Assembly: GCA_948567375.1 (NCBI GenBank)
Contig: OX419755.1
Span: forward strand, 10,359,001-10,423,000
Source: Lunularia cruciata
Taxonomy: Eukaryota; Streptophyta; Marchantiopsida; Lunulariales; Lunulariaceae
Direction of reading: 5' to 3'
Length of the DNA: 64,000 nt
Under the pieces are notes generated by a model. That model was not told where the DNA came from. It saw only the letters and a program-made list of their open reading frames with translations, and made no database searches. This document shows, piece after piece, positions 1 through 11,960 of this stretch. The translations under genes were made by a program, and so were the position numbers. Every line of letters begins with the position of its first letter. Position 1 is the stretch's first letter.

Positions 1-3000
1 CGCTAAATGTACTCAATCCTGCCCTCGCAAAGTTTTGTGCTTATCTCTCGCCAACTTGTTGATCCTATGTATAGGAGCTGAAAGTTCGACACATTGCACC
101 ATGATTGTTCTACGGGAGGAACTTGAGAGAAGTGGTCCAGATTCTCGAGCGTTAAAACTCTATTCTACTGTTGGTTCCCTTAACAAGTACGTCATGAAAA
201 AGACGACTGCAGGTCTGTTGATTTGGCATCCTTTCGGCTATTGATGCATATGTAAACTAGACTATTATAGTCAAAAGTCTATACATGGAAAATACAGAAA
301 CCTAGCAAGTCTCTTTAGTATTGCCTAGAGCGATATGATGTGATTGGTCATGTCTTAATGAGAATTAGAAGCGTCAAATCCCCTAGAATTTTTATTTCCT
401 GTTGTTCTTCCTTTTGGGTCCTTTTGGTGTTCACCTTCCCTTAATTTTCTTATCATTTCTACAAAAAAATTTAGGTTTTTCACTTTAGTTTACAAGTTCT
501 TCACTTATTGACTAATTTTTTACTTTGTTTCATTTACTTGCATCACTCGCCGGAGTAATTGTTGTATTTAAAGACACCATACTTGACAACTCGAGCATTT
601 TTTTCTTGGTATTCTTTACTTTATATAAGTTCAATTTTTAATTGTTAATTCTTGTACAATTTTTACTATCTTTGCTGTACAATTATAAATATTTCCACTC
701 TAACTCAGATAAATGGCTGTCAAATTGGTATATCATATAGAATTTCTAAATATAGTGGACATACCATTACACTATTTCCTTCATTTCAACGATGCAAAGT
801 GCAAATATCATAAGATAATAATAAATCTAAATTGGTGTAATGCCTTATTCAAATCTATAACGCAATCTGGACGATATCTCACTTGGATGGGAGAAAAGAA
901 ATTTGATTAAGTAGCAGATAGCTTCTGCCTTGGGTGATGGATTCTATTAGTTTATGTGTATCCAACTTTAGAGTTTGAGCAGAAAGTACAAAAAGTAAGC
1001 AAGGGGTCAATGTTGACCTTCCATATCCAACGTAATTAGAAATTTATCAAGTTTGAGAATCTTACAAGGATAGGTCACTTTGATGAAGGAAAAAAACTAT
1101 TTATTTAATAAGATGAAAATATTACCATAAATAAATAAATATATTAAAACCCGTTTATGCAAAAGTTATGTGCAATCTTCTCTTAAGCAAAGGGTATATT
1201 AGAGTTGCCATAGTGAACCTTTTGGAGGATTATACTTCCTAATTATGTCATAAGATGTATCAAAACCCCTTCAATTCCCTCCTGTGGAGAGAATTCCTTT
1301 TCATTATAAGGTATCCCATGAGTAATAAGTACATGTTCAAATGGTTGGTAATGATATTGTAAAGGCGGATGTACTTTAAAAGGGCAACAAATGAAGACAA
1401 TGAACACCGAAATTATTTCTTCTTCTTACTTGCTACATGTTCTTATGCCTCTTATCATTTGGTGAAAAGCGTACATAAAAATGTTATAGTTATTATTAAA
1501 GCTTAAAAATATTTTATAACTATTATTAAAGCATGAAAGAAGGCAGAAATAATTTCTAAATATGCTACTCATTATGCTTTAGAGAAGTTTCTTACCAATT
1601 TATACCTTAGTGCCAAGGTGTTATCATAATATGGAAAGAAATATTACACTAGAAGTAAAGGAGGAGTATTTCTGCAGTCACGTGGTTGGAATTTGGATTT
1701 TAAAGATTTCAAAAGTGAAATTAAGGAGCAAAGATGACAAGGTTGTTGGTATTTGATTCCAAAGAGGTCTGCAAAAATACATTCCATAACATTCATGGTA
1801 AATCTATGTTCTACAAAACTTGAAATGCAGTTCTATAATTGGTGCAAAGAGAGAGCATAGAAATATCTCTATTGCATATTCTAAATTGTATAATTCAAGG
1901 TGTCAAAATCCAAAGGGTTTTGACACTTTTACAAAATTGTAGTATTAAAGCTCAAAAATATACTACTGAAAGATGAATGTCTACTCTTGGAACTCAAATG
2001 TTAATTTAGAAACAATGAGTATCCACTTTTTAATTCAAATCTTCTAAATTTGAATGCCTAACTATCAAGCAATATGAAATAAAATTTACAATTCAAGGGA
2101 AAAAGCATATTTTTAGTGAATAGATAAATAAAAGTAAGAACATATGATCCACTTCAGGTTAAATATCAATCAAGCTACCAGATCCCAATACATTTCAGAG
2201 TCATGATAGATATTATTTTCTAATTTAATAAAGCAAGTTCATTCCATTGCTGGAGAGATCCTCGCTTACTCTTGCTCTACAGTTTAAATAGAGCCAAGTC
2301 TATGCCGACATTATCGATAGAGAATGTTACTGGGAGATTATACAATTCCTTCTAAGTTCCTTGCTAAAAAGTGAGGATTATATTATAAAGTAATCAAATC
2401 AGTTAGAATTTCTACTCTGCTTTCGCGTTACTGATGTCCGTATACGGCGGTGTTTTTGTTTAGATGGATTTTTTTCCAACTTTTAGTGATATGCATAAAA
2501 TATTTTGTGGATATCTATAAAATGAATTTGATTAAAAATAGAAACGTTTTATAAAAATTTGGGTAGATTGAAATTTTAATTATTTCCAATTTACATCGTA
2601 AACTTTAGCGAATAATCCCATAACTCAACAAAACCACAAGTTACGTTTTAGATTATCTACAAACTTTTCTACAACTATAAACCGTTACCACTAAAACCTC
2701 ATTGTACTCCCGCGTAACGCCATAAATTCGCTTTAATTCATTTACTGATTACTGTGGGTCTGGAAAAAGCTAAATCTGATACCCCACTGTACACTTCGAT
2801 TTCGCCAGATCAATTTTGAGAGCACCGAGCAATGTCATCTCATCTTGCAGCTTTTGAGTTTGTCAACGAGTGCATAATCAATACCCCTTTTGAAACATGC
2901 ACTATTTAGAAATACTGCTAAGGGCGTTGGGAAAATGTGTACAAGTGTTCAGCAGTTTGGTACTAGAATTTCCCGATTAGAAGTTTACATCACCAAATTT

Positions 3001-3190
3001 TTCCACGAGATTTGTGCAGTGGCTAACATAGAATAAAATAATATTCTGATTTCATGTTAGATTGTCGATTATCAATACTCCGGCCCTTTTAACGAGACAG
3101 AAAAATGCCTGAATCCGAGGCGGATGTTTAAGTAGGATGGCTGGTTGTAGGTTTTAGAGGAGTTTATCTGTTCAAACAAAGGGAGACACG
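1..3190 (+). repeat. Block A: AT-rich flank of a gene-family unit
   Basis: Same sequence, with many small indels, as block B (7,411-9,930) and block C (40,889-42,520), and inverted in block D (55,200-56,262). In the complete unit this block follows the minus-strand 192-residue gene, so block A should belong to a gene copy lying before the window start. Apart from the short ORF at 35-244 I see no gene from 245 to 3,190; the sequence is AT-rich with many stops on both strands. Positions 2,831-3,190 have no counterpart in block B, which is cut off there by LINE fragment L2. Confidence 0.8.
35..244 (+). other. Short conserved open frame, possible exon
   Basis: This plus frame has no ATG at its left end; the first ATG is at 101, giving 47 residues. 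The core (TMIVLREELERSGPDSRAL) looks protein-like. The same frame is intact at 40,923-41,132 in block C. In block B (about 7,450-7,672) a 12-bp duplication adds a stop. The minus strand is also open in block C (40,901-41,137) but carries stops here. It lies upstream of the minus-strand gene, so it could be an exon of a divergent gene or chance. Function unknown. Confidence 0.25.
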
Positions 3191-3224
3191 ATGGTTAATG
3201 TATCCGGGGACCTGAGGTAGAGAG

Positions 3225-3832
3225 GAAAAGGCAACTGGGGAGAAAACACAAAGGATGGGAAGACCCCATCAAGCAATAGAAGAGTGAGACCAAAGAGGTA
3301 AATTGAGGCCAAACCACAATAGTATCAATATAAGCAATCGGCCCTATTGCACCTAAGATAATTGAGTTACCTAAGTAGTAAGGTTTAAGAATAGTTGGAG
3401 CAACCAAAGAAGCGTCGTCTAGTATGATTGTATGATTGTTCCCTTATGAATTACATCACCCAATGCTTGCTATATAACAATGGATATATATTATCTAAAA
3501 TATACTACAAAATACGTGTGTAAGAATAGTACCCTTGATGTCTAAAATGATATGCTGTTGTACACTCTTTGACAAATGTGGTGCATCCTCTATTGCTCCA
3601 AGGCCAAAGGAACAAAGAGATATCCTTTTCACATACCCATATACTTGGAGACCTTGGGTGTTGTCCCTCCACTTGTGATCCATCCATGTAGTTCCAAGGC
3701 CATAGAAACAAAGAGGTGTCCTTGTTACATACCCATATATTTAGAGACCTCACGTGCTGTTGCTCCATTGCCTCACTAGCTGAGGCTCCATTTGCCACCT
3801 ATCCAAGGGTATGAATAATCACTCCAAAACCA
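3225..3832 (-). mobile_element. LINE fragment L1 (5'-truncated 3' end)
   Basis: On the minus strand this matches the 3' end of LINE L3/L5, including the C-terminal coding words FVKEC and YH and the 3' marker GATGGGGTCTTCCCATCC (near 3,252-3,270). It is 5'-truncated where it meets the gene unit at about 3,833. An internal stretch of about 97 bp is repeated (near 3,595-3,660 and 3,692-3,757). No clear target duplication was found. Confidence 0.7.
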
Positions 3833-5449
3833 AATTAACATTTATAACATTTATTTCGTTAATGCTCACATACCCTCATTGGTAGACTAAGTCTTCCCTT
3901 TTTACAAATATTCTTATGCTAGTTCTCTTCGAATCTGAAATCTCTCTCTCCAGGCATAGGCAAGACGTCCAGATCATTCATGGAATTGAATATATGGAAT
4001 ACGCCTTGCAGCATAAACCTAGATACTTGAGCAGCCGCAATCCTACATCAGCAGCAGCAAGGTGTCCTTCGAGCAAATGCGTCAAGCTTTTCATCAGATT
4101 CAAAGTCGATATGGCATATACGCAGAAATTATGGCCGGAACTTATGGCCTGAAGTGTTCACCGTGACACGTCAAATAGTAAGTTGGGATGAAAGCTAGGG
4201 TATGGTAGAGTGGCATGGCGCGTGGGAGATTGATGTCTCATATTCTACAAAAACTGGTCTCCGTTCTGTTCGATCAAAAACAAGTCGTTTGCTGTTGTTC
4301 TTTAGACCATGGGATTAAGAATATGTTCAATTTTTACCAAAATGTATTCTGCATTTGCAACTGTACGCCGCAAAAACAGAATAGAACGGAACAGAAACAT
4401 GGATCAAAGGGTTAGAAAACCCTGATATATACAAGTTTAAAGTTGCTCTTGATCCATAAGGACCCTCCGCTCTTACTGATGATTCTCCCTCTTCTCGTAG
4501 CGGACGTCAGCATCACCATAACTAATTGGCGAAGCCGTCGGCTATTCTGTCGGGAAAAGTCGGATCGCTCATCCCCTTAAAGAACCCCGGGAGGGCTAGA
4601 CTGGAACCATAAGGCCATTCCTTCCCTGCTGATCTTGCCGTGCTGCATTCTGTCATCTCTCAGGCTTGTGACTTTGTCATTCTTTCACTATGATGTCACC
4701 GAGGATACGTAGCTTCTCGTTCATACAATGCATCACGATCACTTGTGTCACGTATCTCCACGTGACTATAGTGAAATTGGTCCAGAAACGCATGGGTTTG
4801 CTATCTACTGTAGCTACCCTGGTTCCTAAAAGAAAGCTTCAGTTTCTCCTCTTCTAATGAACATTCTTTCCAGTCTTAGCGAGGAATTTCTGATCATGAT
4901 ATTCAACCGAGCTGGGATCTATAAGTACTGCAGTTTAAATTGTGCTCCCCTGTTTCAAAAGCATGATCCCTTCGCGCTTTGATACGGCTGTCGAATCTCT
5001 CGCGGGCAACCGATAGTGTTCCTCAGCAAATCCTCCAGGCGACAGAATTCTTGAGCATAGCACTTCCAAGCTTGATCTGACGGAGTTTTTGGGCTCAATT
5101 CATGCATAACTCATCGCTGGCAGCTATAGAGTTGACCGTGAAATCCTGCTTTATCCCAGTTTCATCTTCATAGTTCTGCTTGGGGGGATCATAGGAGATT
5201 GAAATAGAATGAATTTCTATACTTCTCCTGCGCCTCACCAGTCTCAACCACAATCCTCCAGCTTTTTATCCGACAAACACATAAGAACCATGGTCCACGC
5301 ACAGCAGGGCTAATCTTTTGTTCCCAACTCGATTCTATAGTATACGCGTCTATGTTGGGGGGGTGTCCCTTGGATCCTTGTATATGTACTGGTAGCTGCT
5401 GTGGTTACCAAGACACTTTCAGGTTTCACACGACACTTTCAGGCGACGC
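3833..5449 (-). other. 3' part of gene unit, copy 1
   Basis: Aligns throughout with 37,331-38,943 of copy 2. In copy 2 three minus-strand frames are open here (37,336-37,536; 37,904-38,149; 38,644-38,847). In copy 1 each is broken by a small indel: one extra base near 5,333, one lost base near 4,523 and one extra base near 3,940. There is also a 38-bp insertion near 4,015-4,050. If these frames are exons of a longer gene, copy 1 is decayed downstream of the 192-residue ORF. If they are 3' untranslated DNA, the indels mean nothing. Confidence 0.5.
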
Positions 5450-6099
5450 TTACTTCAAGCGGAACAATACTTCCTCGACCCATCGTTTGTGCACTACAGT
5501 AGCCTTCGCTCCCAATCCATCGTCAAGCTTCTTAACCGAGTGCCGGTGGAGCTTGTACTTTGCTCCAATCAAGAGAACTGAACCGAACCAAGCTCCTCCA
5601 GTGATACTACCATTGATAATCTCAATCAATACTTCTTTCAGAATCTCTTCCCACAACCAAGTATCTAAGTTGGCCAGCTTTAAAGTCGAGAAGACAAATG
5701 CCTCAACAGCAGCTGTCATTCCTTGCTTTGAGGCTTCTGTGACAGTTGCCGTGAACTGCTTGGCTAAAGTATTTACGTCGGTGAAGGACCGCACATTGGT
5801 CATCGGTATCAGCCCCAAGGAAGCTGCAAACATGAAACATTCCACTATGATTGTTGCAACCATGATAGGGATCCCCGAAAACGGCACCACAGTATCCGAT
5901 GCCGTTGATGCAGCTACGCTTGTGAGGTCTGTGAACCTGCGTTTCTTAGCTACCTCCACCTTCTCGTATAAACGGATTTCAATGTAACTCATGACCTTCA
6001 AATTTGCTTGTTCAACTGCAAAGCAATTTGAGAGCTGTAACCAGTTAGCGTTGTTGTTCGGTAAGCTTTATGAGATAAAGAGTTACCTACCATAGTCAT
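5450..6099 (-). CDS. Unknown 192-residue protein, copy 1 (two exons)
   Basis: Model: ATG at 6,099, exon 6,099-6,087, intron 6,086-6,016 (71 nt, AG|GTAACT donor, TTTGCAG acceptor, phase 1), exon 6,015-5,450, stop TAA. An in-frame TGA lies just upstream of the ATG, which supports this start. The body begins KVMSYIEIRL, has a hydrophobic helix (GIPIMVATIIVECFMF, roughly residues 52-75), a weaker one (GGAWFGSVLLIGAKY, roughly 145-160) and a basic C-terminus. I recognise no family; it could be a small membrane-associated helical protein. Copy 2 differs at five residues. By eye I count about 3 silent and 6 replacement changes between them, so selection looks weak. The opposite strand is open for 211 codons (5,352-5,987), but the intron signals favour the minus strand. 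Confidence 0.5.
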
Positions 6100-6773
6100 C
6101 TGACGTTTTGATCTGCCAGCCAGACTAGCTCAAATCTGGCTTAACTTGAACGTGTAACAGAAAATGTCATCAGGATTCTCGTTCGGAACCATAACTACTG
6201 TCTCTACAGTTTGTAATGCGACAGGCAAAACATTTTACGACTGTGACACTAGATCTAGAGGAGCGTGCAGGAAAATGTATCTCGTTGATAGAATACAAAG
6301 GATCAGAATTGGGAGAGAAAAGTGGAACTCCTACCTCCATAAGTTATTTTGTACTGCTCGTAAGTCGACTTGTATTGCTCTCTAGACCGACGATCGATTA
6401 GACCTGTTTTAGCCTGGAATTTCATGGGTCCCATCACTGACGAAAGTACGGACAACGTTGGTAGAGAAAGAACACAGCAAAGATACACGAAAGATTGAAG
6501 ATTTCTGTAGATGGGAATTTCCTTGACGTGAAATCCGGTAGAAACGAATCTCTCGATCAGGGTACTTCGTTCTCGCTCTCGTCGAGACGGTAGTGAGCTA
6601 TCATGCGCAATCTCACTTCACTCACAGCGTCGAAATTTGGGAAGGTACAGAAATGAGTCTAGGAAGTAGGAACAGAATGATACAATTGCTTTCGATTCGG
6701 AAATAACGGGGGCGATCAAACACCACCGAACTAGGGAGGAACTGATGTGAATGATGGCACTGTACCCAAGTTT
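6100..6773 (-). other. Leader region of copy 1 with upstream ORF
   Basis: Lies between the TATA box and the ATG of the 192-residue ORF. It holds a 43-codon minus ORF at 6,434-6,303 (starts MGPMKFQAKTGL), repeated unchanged at 39,928-39,797 in copy 2 but frameshifted in copy 3 (near 61,788). A GTAGGA donor-like site inside the ORF, near 6,330, could make it a 5' exon, but I could not join it in frame to the next exon. Confidence 0.35.
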
Positions 6774-6782
6774 GTTTATATA
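6774..6782 (-). promoter_or_regulatory. TATA box of gene copy 1
   Basis: TATATAAAC on the minus strand, about 675 bp before the ATG of copy 1. It is kept in copy 2 (40,274-40,282) and changed to TACATAAAA in copy 3 (61,433). An upstream CACGTTGACGAC stretch contains TGACG and TTGAC words typical of plant promoters. Confidence 0.45.
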
Positions 6783-7410
6783 CCGATTGAGAGAAGGGAA
6801 CGAAAGCAACATAAAGGTGAGATATATAGGTCAATGAGGACTCTGTCTTCAACGTTCAACCGATACGCGAAAGTCCACGTTGACGACAAATGATGCACGG
6901 GAGAATTAAAGTGGACTGGGACGCGTATCTTTTAGGGTCAGCCTCCAGTATGTTTTGGCCATGTGGATAGAAGAATAAAGAATACTACTGAAAATGTGTG
7001 TTCACGTATGAAATCTCCAGGACTTGGTAGGCAGCTTCTTATTTCTACACCTGTGATAATTTAGCACCGCTGTACCTGTAGGAAATAAGGACCTTCTATG
7101 GGACAAAATAATGTTCAAGGAGGTACCTAAACAGATCTAACTGATTACAGCTTACGCGGAACATATTCATTCAACAGATTATTTAATAAATTGCCGTTGT
7201 TTGATAGAGTCCTTGGACATATCTCTCGAACTTCCATTCAACAGGCAGAGTCCGCCGGTAACTTAATAATTTCTTTCTTCCCTGTTTTGAGTACACAGTA
7301 CAGTATGCATGGTTTGAGCAGTTATGACATCTCATGCTGGGTCCCTCAGAAGCTACTTTGGAACCAATCCCGTTATTCAGCAACTTTCTGTCTGCTAACA
7401 TGAGTCTCAA
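6783..7410. other. Upstream region of gene copy 1
   Basis: Counterpart of 40,283-40,888 in copy 2, with small indels. Short frames occur on both strands (7,191-7,403 plus; 7,183-7,410 minus) and are only partly kept in copy 2. I see no convincing gene. In copy 3 this part is missing, together with the start of the flank. Confidence 0.5.
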
Positions 7411-9930
7411 GTGCCGCTAAATGTACTCAATCCTGCCCTCGCAAAAGCTTTGTGCTTATGTCTAGCCAACTTGTTGATCCTATGTGTAGGAGCTGAAAGT
7501 TCGACACATTGATTGTTCCATTGCACCATGATTGTTCTACGGGAGGAACTTGAGAGTGGTCCAGATTCTCGAGCGTTAAAACTTTGTTCTACTGTTGTTT
7601 CCCTTAACAAGTACGTCATGAAAAAGACGACTGCAGGTCTGTTGATTTGGCATCCTTTCGGCTATTGATGCATATGTAAACTAGACTATTATAGTCAAAA
7701 GTCTAGATATGGAAAATACAGAAACCTAGCAAGTCTCTTTAGTATTGCCTAGACTTGCCAGAGCCATATGATGTGATGGGTCATATCCTAACAAGAATTA
7801 GAAACGTAAAATCCCCTTTTCCACTTCCATGTTCTTCCTTTTGGTGTTCGCCTTCCGTTAATTTTCTTATCATTTTAATTTTTTCAACATTTATTTTTGT
7901 TTTTGGTTTTTCACTTTAGTTTTCAAGTTCTTCACTTTATTGACTAATTTTTTACACTATTTCATTTACTTGCATCACTCGCCAAAGTTATTATTGTATT
8001 TATAGATAACATACTTGACATCTCGAGCAATTTTTTTTCTTGGTATTCTTTACTTTATGCTATATAAGTTCAGATTTTTATTTTTTATCGTTGTACTATT
8101 TTTACTATCTTTGATGTGCAATTATAAATTATCCACTCTAACTCAGATGAATTATTGTCAATTTAGTATTACCATATGGAATTTCTAAATATAGTGGATA
8201 TACCATTGATTAGGTAGCAGTATAGCTTTCACCATAGGTAGGTAAGGGATTCTATTAGTTCATACGTGGACCAACTATAAGCTTATATGTGTATCCAATT
8301 TAGAGTTTGAGCAGGAAGTAAAAAAGTAAAGGGTGAATGTTGACCTTCCATATCCAACGTAATTTGTAATTTATCAAGTCTGAGAACCTTACAAGGATAG
8401 GTCACTTTGATGAAGGAAAAAATACTAACTATTTAATAAGATGAAAAGATTACCAAAAATAAATAGATATATTAATACTCGTTTCTTCAAAAGTTAGGTG
8501 CAATCTTCTCTTAGGCAAAGGGTCTATTGGAGTTGCCATCGTGAACCTTTTGGGGGATTTTACTTCCTAATTATGTCATAAGATTTATCAAAACCCCTTC
8601 AATTCCCTCTTGTGGAGGGAATTCCTTTTCCTTACAAAGTATCCCATGCGTAATGAATATATGTTCAAATGGTTGGTAATAATATTGTAAAGGCGGATGT
8701 ACTTTAAAAGGGTAGCAAATGAAGACAATGAACACCGAAATTACTTCTTTTCTTACTTGCAACATGTTCTTATGTCTCTTATCATATGGTGAAAAGCGTA
8801 CATTAAAGTGTTATAGCTATTATTAAAGCATACGAAAAGTTCTTGTAACTATTATTAAAGCATTAAAGAAGGCAAAATAATTGCAAAATATGCCACTCAT
8901 TATGTTTTAGAGAAATTTCTTACCAATTTATACCTTAGTGCTACGGTGTTATCATAATATGGAAAAAATATAAAACTAGAAGTAAATGAGGAGTACTTCT
9001 GCAGTCACTTGGTTGGAATTTGAATTTTAAAGTTTTCAAAAGTGAAATTAAGGACCAGAGTCTAGTATTAAAGTTCAAAAATATAATATTGAAAAAATGA
9101 ATGTCTACTCTTGAAACTCAAGTGTTAATTTAGAAACAATGAATATCCATTTTTGAATTCTAATCATCTAAGTTTGAATGCCTAACTATCAAGAAATATG
9201 AAATCAAATTTACAATTCAAGGGAAGAAGTATATTCCTAGTGAATAGATAATAAAAACTAACAACATATGATCCACTTCAGGTTAAATATCAATCAAGAT
9301 ACCAGATCCCAATATCTTTCAGAGTCATGATGAATATTATTTTTCTAATTTAATAAAGCAAGTTCACTCCATTGCTGGAGATCCTCTCTTACTCTTGCTC
9401 TACAGTTTGAATAGAGCCAAGTCTATGCCCACATTCTCGATAGAGAATGTTACTGGGAGATATTAATACAATTCTTTCAAAGTTCCTTGCTAAAAGTGAG
9501 GATTATATAATAAAGTAATCAAATCAGTCGAAATGTCTACCGTGCTTTTTCGATACTGCTGTCCATATACACGTGTTGTTTATGTTTAGATCGACTTTTG
9601 TTAACTTTTAGTGATATGCATAAAATATGTTATGGATATCTATGAGAATTTGATTAAGAATAGAAACGTTTTATAAAATTTTAGGGTAAATTGAAACTTT
9701 AATTATTTCCAATTTACATCATAAACTTTAGCGAATGATCCCATAACTCACAAAAACCACAAGTCACGTTTTAGATTATCCATAAATTTTTCTACAACTA
9801 TAAACCTTACCCATTAAAACCTCATTGTACTACCGCGTAACCCCATAAATTCCATAAATACCCTTCAATTCATCTACTGATTTCTATGGATCTTGAAAAA
9901 GCTAAATCTTGCCAGATCAATTTTGAGAGC
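7411..9930 (+). repeat. Block B: AT-rich flank following copy 1
   Basis: Second copy of the flank, starting with the same CGCTAAATGTACTCAATCC as the window start, so unit length is about 7.4 kb. It matches block A to about 2,830 and is then cut by LINE fragment L2. The short ORF near 7,450-7,672 is broken. I see no other gene. Confidence 0.8.
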
Positions 9931-10387
9931 AAATATACATGCCTTGACAAATGTGTTGTCATGTCCATCATTCCATATAGCTCCAAGGCCAGAGGAACAA
10001 AGAGGTGTCCTTGTTGCACACCCATATATGCTGCACATCCAAGGGGATGAGTAATCTCTCCAAAACTACAAGGGTAGGGTCCGTAACCCCAAGATCCGTT
10101 ACTATCACCTGATCATCTCAGACCAAGTATAAGTCTCCCCTAATGCATGTCATATGCAAATCATAGGAACACTCCCTCTAAGCAAGGTATCCACTCTCTA
10201 GTCCCGTAGTAAGCACTATATCCTTGATATCATCATGGGTAGCTATCATCTGTTTTCCAAAAGAACAATGTGTCATGTGGAGTGCTACTGCATCTAGTGT
10301 AGAACCACACTCACAAGTAGATAATGAAGATGTAAATGTGTGGACCAAACCTAGGCAAAACCTCATCACTAGAAAGGATACCAGTGG
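9931..10387 (-). mobile_element. LINE fragment L2 (C-terminal coding part)
   Basis: The minus strand reads the LINE C-terminus: FCLGLVH, CECGSTLD, the H...C knuckle and ATHD. It lacks both the RT and the usual 3' end, so it is cut on both sides. TTGAGAGC occurs on both flanks (9,923-9,930 and 10,388-10,395) and may be a target duplication; eight bases could also be chance. Confidence 0.65.
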
Positions 10388-10592
10388 TTGAGAGCTACTC
10401 AGCATCAACTTAGACTTGGTTATAAAATAAATAGCATCGTGAAAAGAAAAGAAGAGAAGGTATATCCTGTGAGTTGAGTAAGAGGCTCGGCTTCTTATAG
10501 TAAGATAGAACGTTAAGGAGTTTGAATATGTATATTCAAAGCACCAACTTACAATCATTCCTTGCCTGGAGGGAAATGACCTGTGACTCCCA

Positions 10593-10958
10593 TCATGTAG
10601 GCAGCAAGAGTTCACATTTCGTGTTGATCGTAGTGTGAAGCAAAAAGGAGATAGAGAGAACAGATTTATGTGCATTCGAACTGCAGTACTCATTTTCAAC
10701 ATATAAGGGATGTATATTACTGTTTGAGTATGAGTTTCGAATGAAGTAGTCATCATCCGAATATAATTTCAATTGATGTGGAGGAATGGTTTCAGTTCGT
10801 GCCAGAAGAGCACGGTAGCTCATACTCGTTTCCGTCATTGAGATATCTGCATCACGAGCCTCCTCTGCATAAGTTTGCTCGAACTGAAGTGTAATCCGAA
10901 GTCCCTGGCAACAACTCAAAGTTACAGTGATGATGTTTAGTTTGGTCTCAATGTCCAT
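10593..10958 (-). CDS. Hypothetical ORF, 121 residues
   Basis: ATG-started minus frame with a plausible soluble composition (starts MDIETKLNIITVTL; acidic and Ser/Thr-rich middle). No family is recognised and no paralogue exists elsewhere in the window. It lies in unique sequence between two LINE fragments. It may be an exon of a single-copy host gene or a chance frame. Confidence 0.2.
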   Translation of the reverse strand: MDIETKLNIITVTLSCCQGLRITLQFEQTYAEEARDADISMTETSMSYRALLARTETIPPHQLKLYSDDDYFIRNSYSNSNIHPLYVENEYCSSNAHKSVLSISFLLHTTINTKCELLLPT

Positions 10959-11861
10959 AGTCGATATTTGTGCAGATAGCTAGTGATGTAACTAAAGAAA
11001 TCTACACATTCCCATAGTAGGCCTTCTTGAGAAACGTGAGACGGAAGAACTTTTGCATGTTTCCTTCGTCTTCTTTTCGCTCTCGCTTCTTGGATTGTTA
11101 TTTTCGAGGGCTTTTTTCCCCTCCCTCGTTTACATTATACGATGTTGTATTGGGTAAGGAGAAACACTCGATGCAATGCTTTAGATTTATCATCACGAAA
11201 ATCTATATCTTTCAAAATGCTACTGCCTCTACACAATCACAGCTGCTCCAATGTAGCTGCCAGTCAAGATCCATAGTACGAGCTAAAGTAGGTTGCCACT
11301 ACAGTATACCGAACTGTATCAAGTTTGTTCTGTCACAGAGACATAGGAGAGAGTAAAACCCCATTGAACAAGGTTCTAACCACTATGCAGACTTGGCCAT
11401 GTATACAATAATATCGAAGAGTGCTATCAACCCAGTGACATGCTTGGCCCTTTGTATTCTGCCGTAGTATAGTAAGGGCCTCATTCCAGGTGAGGGTTCA
11501 AAAGGGTTTTGTAGTGAAGCCCGTTTGGAAGGAAGGAGGCAACCACCCCTCTGTTACGAGAAATCCGGAAGGTAGTCGGTTTTGCCTAAGGCGGATGCCC
11601 AAAGACCTATTTTTGCACAAAAGTAAGTTATTGAAATTAACTTTCTACTCCCTGTGCAAAGCTCAATGCGCACGAGTTACTCGGGGCGGACAAATAAGTT
11701 GCAGGATGCGGCGTTTTTACCCTCAAATTCCAATAAGATTTGTGGGAGCGGTAATGAGATACTGAATTTGGTGAACAAGATGTGCACATTGAAGGATCCG
11801 GGACAGGAGTCAGAAAAGGAGAACAAGATGTGGACTTTGGAAGAAATCTTGTAGAAGGCCA
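10959..11861. other. Unique sequence, no clear gene
   Basis: Weak plus frames at 11,027-11,356 and 11,490-11,765 lack supporting motifs. The stretch near 11,500-11,850 is more GC-rich than its surroundings. Nothing here is supported as a gene. Confidence 0.4.
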
Positions 11862-11960
11862 CGCGGAGGATGGGAAGACCCCATCAAGCCGAACAAGGTA
11901 AAGGTATAGAAGGTAAAGTGGGGCTAAACCTAATAGTTTCGGACCATAAGGAAGACGACC
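11862..11960 (-). repeat. Extra LINE 3' end joined to L3
   Basis: A second copy of the last ~100 bp of the LINE (marker GATGGGAAGACCCCATCAAG on plus, near 11,870-11,889) lies directly beyond the 3' end of L3, in the same orientation. This gives two 3' ends in tandem. Confidence 0.65.

Noticed and set aside
713-910. 65-codon plus frame in block A
   Set aside because: Not kept in block B and stopped in block C; AT-rich chance frame.
5352-5987. 211-codon plus-strand ORF opposite gene copy 1 (also 38,846-39,481 and 62,198-62,833)
   Set aside because: Shadow frame: open in all copies only because they are close relatives. It has more replacement changes than the minus frame, and the intron signals and TATA box are on the other strand.
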